Source: an uncultured Bacteroidales bacterium
GTDB lineage: Bacteria; Bacteroidota; Bacteroidia; Bacteroidales; Muribaculaceae
Assembly (NCBI GenBank): GCA_902786725.1
Contig: CADADP010000016.1
Span: 1-50,567 of the forward strand
Direction of reading: 5' to 3'
Length of the DNA stretch: 50,567 nt
This document shows positions 48,996-50,567 of the stretch, one piece after another; positions within the stretch are counted from its first letter, which is position 1, and each line of letters starts with the position of its first letter. Both the position numbers and the translations under genes were made by a program. Below the pieces are notes generated by a model that was not told the DNA's origin, made no database searches, and saw only the letters and a program-made list of their open reading frames with translations.

Positions 48996-49703
48996 TTAGT
49001 CGTCCCTAAATTCTATTATCGCACTCACCTCGTTTCGCACAGTGAATGTGACAACGATTCCGTTGGCGGTGTGGAATATGGTGGGAATGAGTGTGTCGCC
49101 CTGTTTCACCGCCACGCGATATTCCACCCTAAGCTGCTTCACCCGGTAGCCTTCCGGCAGAAGTTCCATGGCCATGCGCACGTAGTTGGCGTTGTTCATG
49201 TGGCGATTATAGTCGATGTCGGCACGCATCACCTGTATCGGCTCCTGCACCAATGCGCCCTCGTGCGGCACGGTGATACGGCGGTCCAGATAGTTCATCT
49301 CTAATTTCGGCTCAAGCGTCATCGACCTGATTGTGTCATCATCCACACTCTTGAGTTTGCCGGTGCCTTTATCCACAAATGCGCCCATGCTCCATGTCCT
49401 GTAGCAAGGAAGTCCTTGTGAGTCGTAGATAAATGTGTTGCGGAATCCGAAAAGAGATTTCATCCCATACACGCTGGTGGTCACAGTGAGTTCTTCCTTG
49501 AATTCAGGGATGCGGATTACTTCTACCTGCCTCGATGCCAGCAACTGTGCCATGTTCTGCTCGCCGAAGTAGCGTTTCACTTGTGGCTCGGTGTCGATCC
49601 ACATTTCAGAGCAGTCCTGCATCATCTGAAGGGCGGAATATAACTTCAGTCGTCCGTCTGGGTCGCAGGTGCTCGTGGTTACTTTATATTTTAAGCTAAA
49701 CAT
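48996..49703 (-). CDS. Acyl-ACP thioesterase
   Basis: The 235-residue protein is a double hotdog-fold enzyme. The first half has YSALQMMQDCSEMWID, and the second has MRADIDYNRHMNNANYVRMA, the asparagine/histidine motif typical of FatA/FatB-like bacterial acyl-ACP thioesterases. It releases free fatty acids from acyl carrier protein. It is about the length of other Bacteroidetes members. It may be transcribed with the ZIP gene that follows 21 bases later. Confidence 0.9.
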   Translation of the reverse strand: MFSLKYKVTTSTCDPDGRLKLYSALQMMQDCSEMWIDTEPQVKRYFGEQNMAQLLASRQVEVIRIPEFKEELTVTTSVYGMKSLFGFRNTFIYDSQGLPCYRTWSMGAFVDKGTGKLKSVDDDTIRSMTLEPKLEMNYLDRRITVPHEGALVQEPIQVMRADIDYNRHMNNANYVRMAMELLPEGYRVKQLRVEYRVAVKQGDTLIPTIFHTANGIVVTFTVRNEVSAIIEFRDD

Positions 49704-49736
49704 TGAGCTGGTTTTTGTTTGGTGTCAACTCTGGGG

Positions 49737-49803
49737 AAAAAAGGAAGCCGCATCCCCCCTCAGGAGCTACATCTTGCTGTCTCTCCCTCGCTATGCGGCT
49801 TCC
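49737..49803 (-). terminator. Terminator of the small winged-helix gene
   Basis: On the minus strand GGAAGCCGCAT (49803-49793) pairs with ATGCGGCTTCC (49753-49743) across a 39-nt loop and is followed by six T. The loop is unusually long. Confidence 0.65.
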
Positions 49804-49841
49804 CTCTGATGAGATGTGGTTGTGTACACTGTGATTACGCG

Positions 49842-50021
49842 TTATTTCGCGGGCTCCCATTTGCAGCGCACAGGCGAAACAATGGCGCCTTCTTTTTTCA
49901 GTTCGGCAAACGCTTTGTCCACTACTTTGCGGTCCAGACCGGTCAGCTCGGCCACTTTGCCTGCGCTCAGCGGAGTTCCGGCATTGCGCATTGCTTCTAA
50001 TACTTGGTCTTTTGTTTCCAT
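49842..50021 (-). CDS. Small winged-helix (MarR/ArsR-like) DNA-binding protein
   Basis: This 59-residue protein was found by reading the minus strand. It starts METKDQVLEAMRNAG, with a helix-turn-helix PLSAGKVAELTGLDRKVVDK and a wing ending KKEGAIVSPVRCKWEPAK. It looks like a minimal winged helix of the type found in several Bacteroides genomes as a short MarR-like regulator. The recognition helix is DRKVVDKAFAEL. Its target is unknown. It has a clear promoter upstream and a terminator of its own. Confidence 0.85.
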   Translation of the reverse strand: METKDQVLEAMRNAGTPLSAGKVAELTGLDRKVVDKAFAELKKEGAIVSPVRCKWEPAK

Positions 50022-50499
50022 ACTTGTTGGTTGCTTAATTGGTGGTTATTATTAATGTGGTTGTTATCGTCGCGGTTCAAAAATTTTCTTACAAAATTAG
50101 TGATTTCTCTGTATAAAATAAAGCGTATTTACATCAATTTTATGTGCTCGTCACTTAAATTTACAGTGTTTTACTCAAGTTTTAAAAGCTCTAAAACTTT
50201 ATAAATTTGAAGGTTAGAGACCAAAGTTTAGTTAGTATATAGAGAAATAATTATTCTCGTTTTTTGCTTAAATTATGGCTTTTGATGTTCAGAGTTAGCT
50301 TCTATATACTATGAACAATACACTCTAAACTTCAAGTTTCTGATACTTCATAAGAAAGCGATTGCTAGCCAATCCCAAGATGACTATCAAAGCCTGATGA
50401 ATAACAAAAGTCCCCAAAACAAGTGCGAGTAGAGGAAAAATGCCCACCTTTGCACCATTATTAGAACGATAAATCGGGATTTTTGCGTACATTTGCAGT
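50022..50499. other. A+T-rich gap with an inverted repeat
   Basis: This 478-bp stretch holds the promoter above and a 10-bp inverted repeat, AGTATATAGA (50234-50243) and TCTATATACT (50301-50310). A minus-strand open frame of 72 codons (50325-50543) has hydrophobic stretches but no recognised domain, and it overlaps the next gene start. I see no supported gene. Confidence 0.4.
50092..50122 (-). promoter_or_regulatory. Promoter of the small winged-helix gene
   Basis: On the minus strand TTTA, 19 nt and TAATTTTG (plus 50099-50092), one base off in the -33 box. The leader would be about 64 nt. Confidence 0.5.
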
Positions 50500-50567
50500 A
50501 TGAGAAAGATGTATTCACTTGCTATAATGGTGTTAATCACCATACTATTGTTTGAGACTAACGCTCA
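50500..50567 (+). CDS. Start of a secreted protein (partial, cut by window end)
   Basis: The ATG at 50500 begins MRKMYSLAIMVLITILLF followed by ETNA, a normal signal peptide with cleavage expected after ETNA. A TACATTTG at 50488-50495 resembles a -7 box but would leave almost no leader. The mature part lies outside the window, so its identity is unknown. Confidence 0.5.
   Translation, partial: MRKMYSLAIMVLITILLFETNA

Noticed and set aside
50234-50310. Inverted repeat AGTATATAGA/TCTATATACT as transposon end
   Set aside because: Only 10 bp, 57 bases apart, with no transposase or target duplication; chance is likely in A+T-rich DNA.
50325-50543. Minus-strand open frame of 72 codons with hydrophobic segments
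   Set aside because: It overlaps a convincing signal-peptide start on the plus strand and has no known domain; A+T-rich DNA gives such frames by chance.

Overview
The window looks like a chromosome segment from a gut Bacteroidales bacterium, most likely in the Muribaculaceae/Prevotella/Bacteroides range. The evidence is promoters of the Bacteroidetes type (TTTG, about 19-20 nt, TAnnTTTG), lipoproteins with short acidic stretches after the lipobox cysteine, BspA-type leucine-rich repeats, the split glycine decarboxylase GcvPA/GcvPB, a GH57-GT4-debranching enzyme glycogen cluster, and a bacterial serine palmitoyltransferase for sphingolipids. No tRNA, rRNA or CRISPR array was seen.

Layout. Positions 1-1314 hold the end of an OmpA-like protein and a secreted class A acid phosphatase, with a 9-bp-periodic repeat between them. 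Positions 1707-5183 are a plus-strand MATE / DUF3737 / MalY-PatB operon. Positions 5281-10036 (minus) are an alpha-glucan operon read debranching enzyme, GT4 synthase, GH57. Positions 10136-16977 (minus) are a complete glycine cleavage operon: lplA, gcvT, gcvH, gcvPA, gcvPB, lpdA. Positions 17207-24549 hold envelope proteins: two lipoproteins, a beta-barrel, a beta-helix carbohydrate-binding lipoprotein, an S9 peptidase and an LRR lipoprotein. Positions 24759-30514 hold a DUF6056-like membrane protein, a YgiQ radical SAM protein and uvrB.

Positions 30460-39928 are the unusual part. A 355-bp segment carrying the promoter and first 18 codons of uvrB occurs twice as a direct repeat. Between the copies lies an island of about 8.8 kb with more A+T-rich codon use. 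It encodes, on the minus strand, an Abi_2/AbiF-type HEPN protein preceded by a small promoter-to-terminator unit that could be an antitoxin-like RNA. On the plus strand, after a long leader, it encodes a five-gene operon: a HerA/VirB4-like ATPase, an extremely acidic repeat protein, an SPFH-SHOCT protein, a multi-TM protein and a zinc-ribbon/TM protein. The last three resemble the Bacillus YdjI-YdjH-YdjG membrane-stress module in type and size. At the right edge the tail of a MobV-type relaxase is fused in frame to the duplicated uvrB start. The island looks like a defence or envelope-protection cassette brought in on a mobilisable element whose transfer functions have been lost.

After the island, positions 39999-50567 return to host-like genes: serine palmitoyltransferase, a pRiA4b ORF-3-like protein, a DUF4254/GT9 pair, a META protein, a TPR lipoprotein-size secreted protein, a YjbR protein, an outer-membrane protein, a ZIP transporter, an acyl-ACP thioesterase, a 59-residue winged-helix regulator and the start of a secreted protein cut by the window edge.
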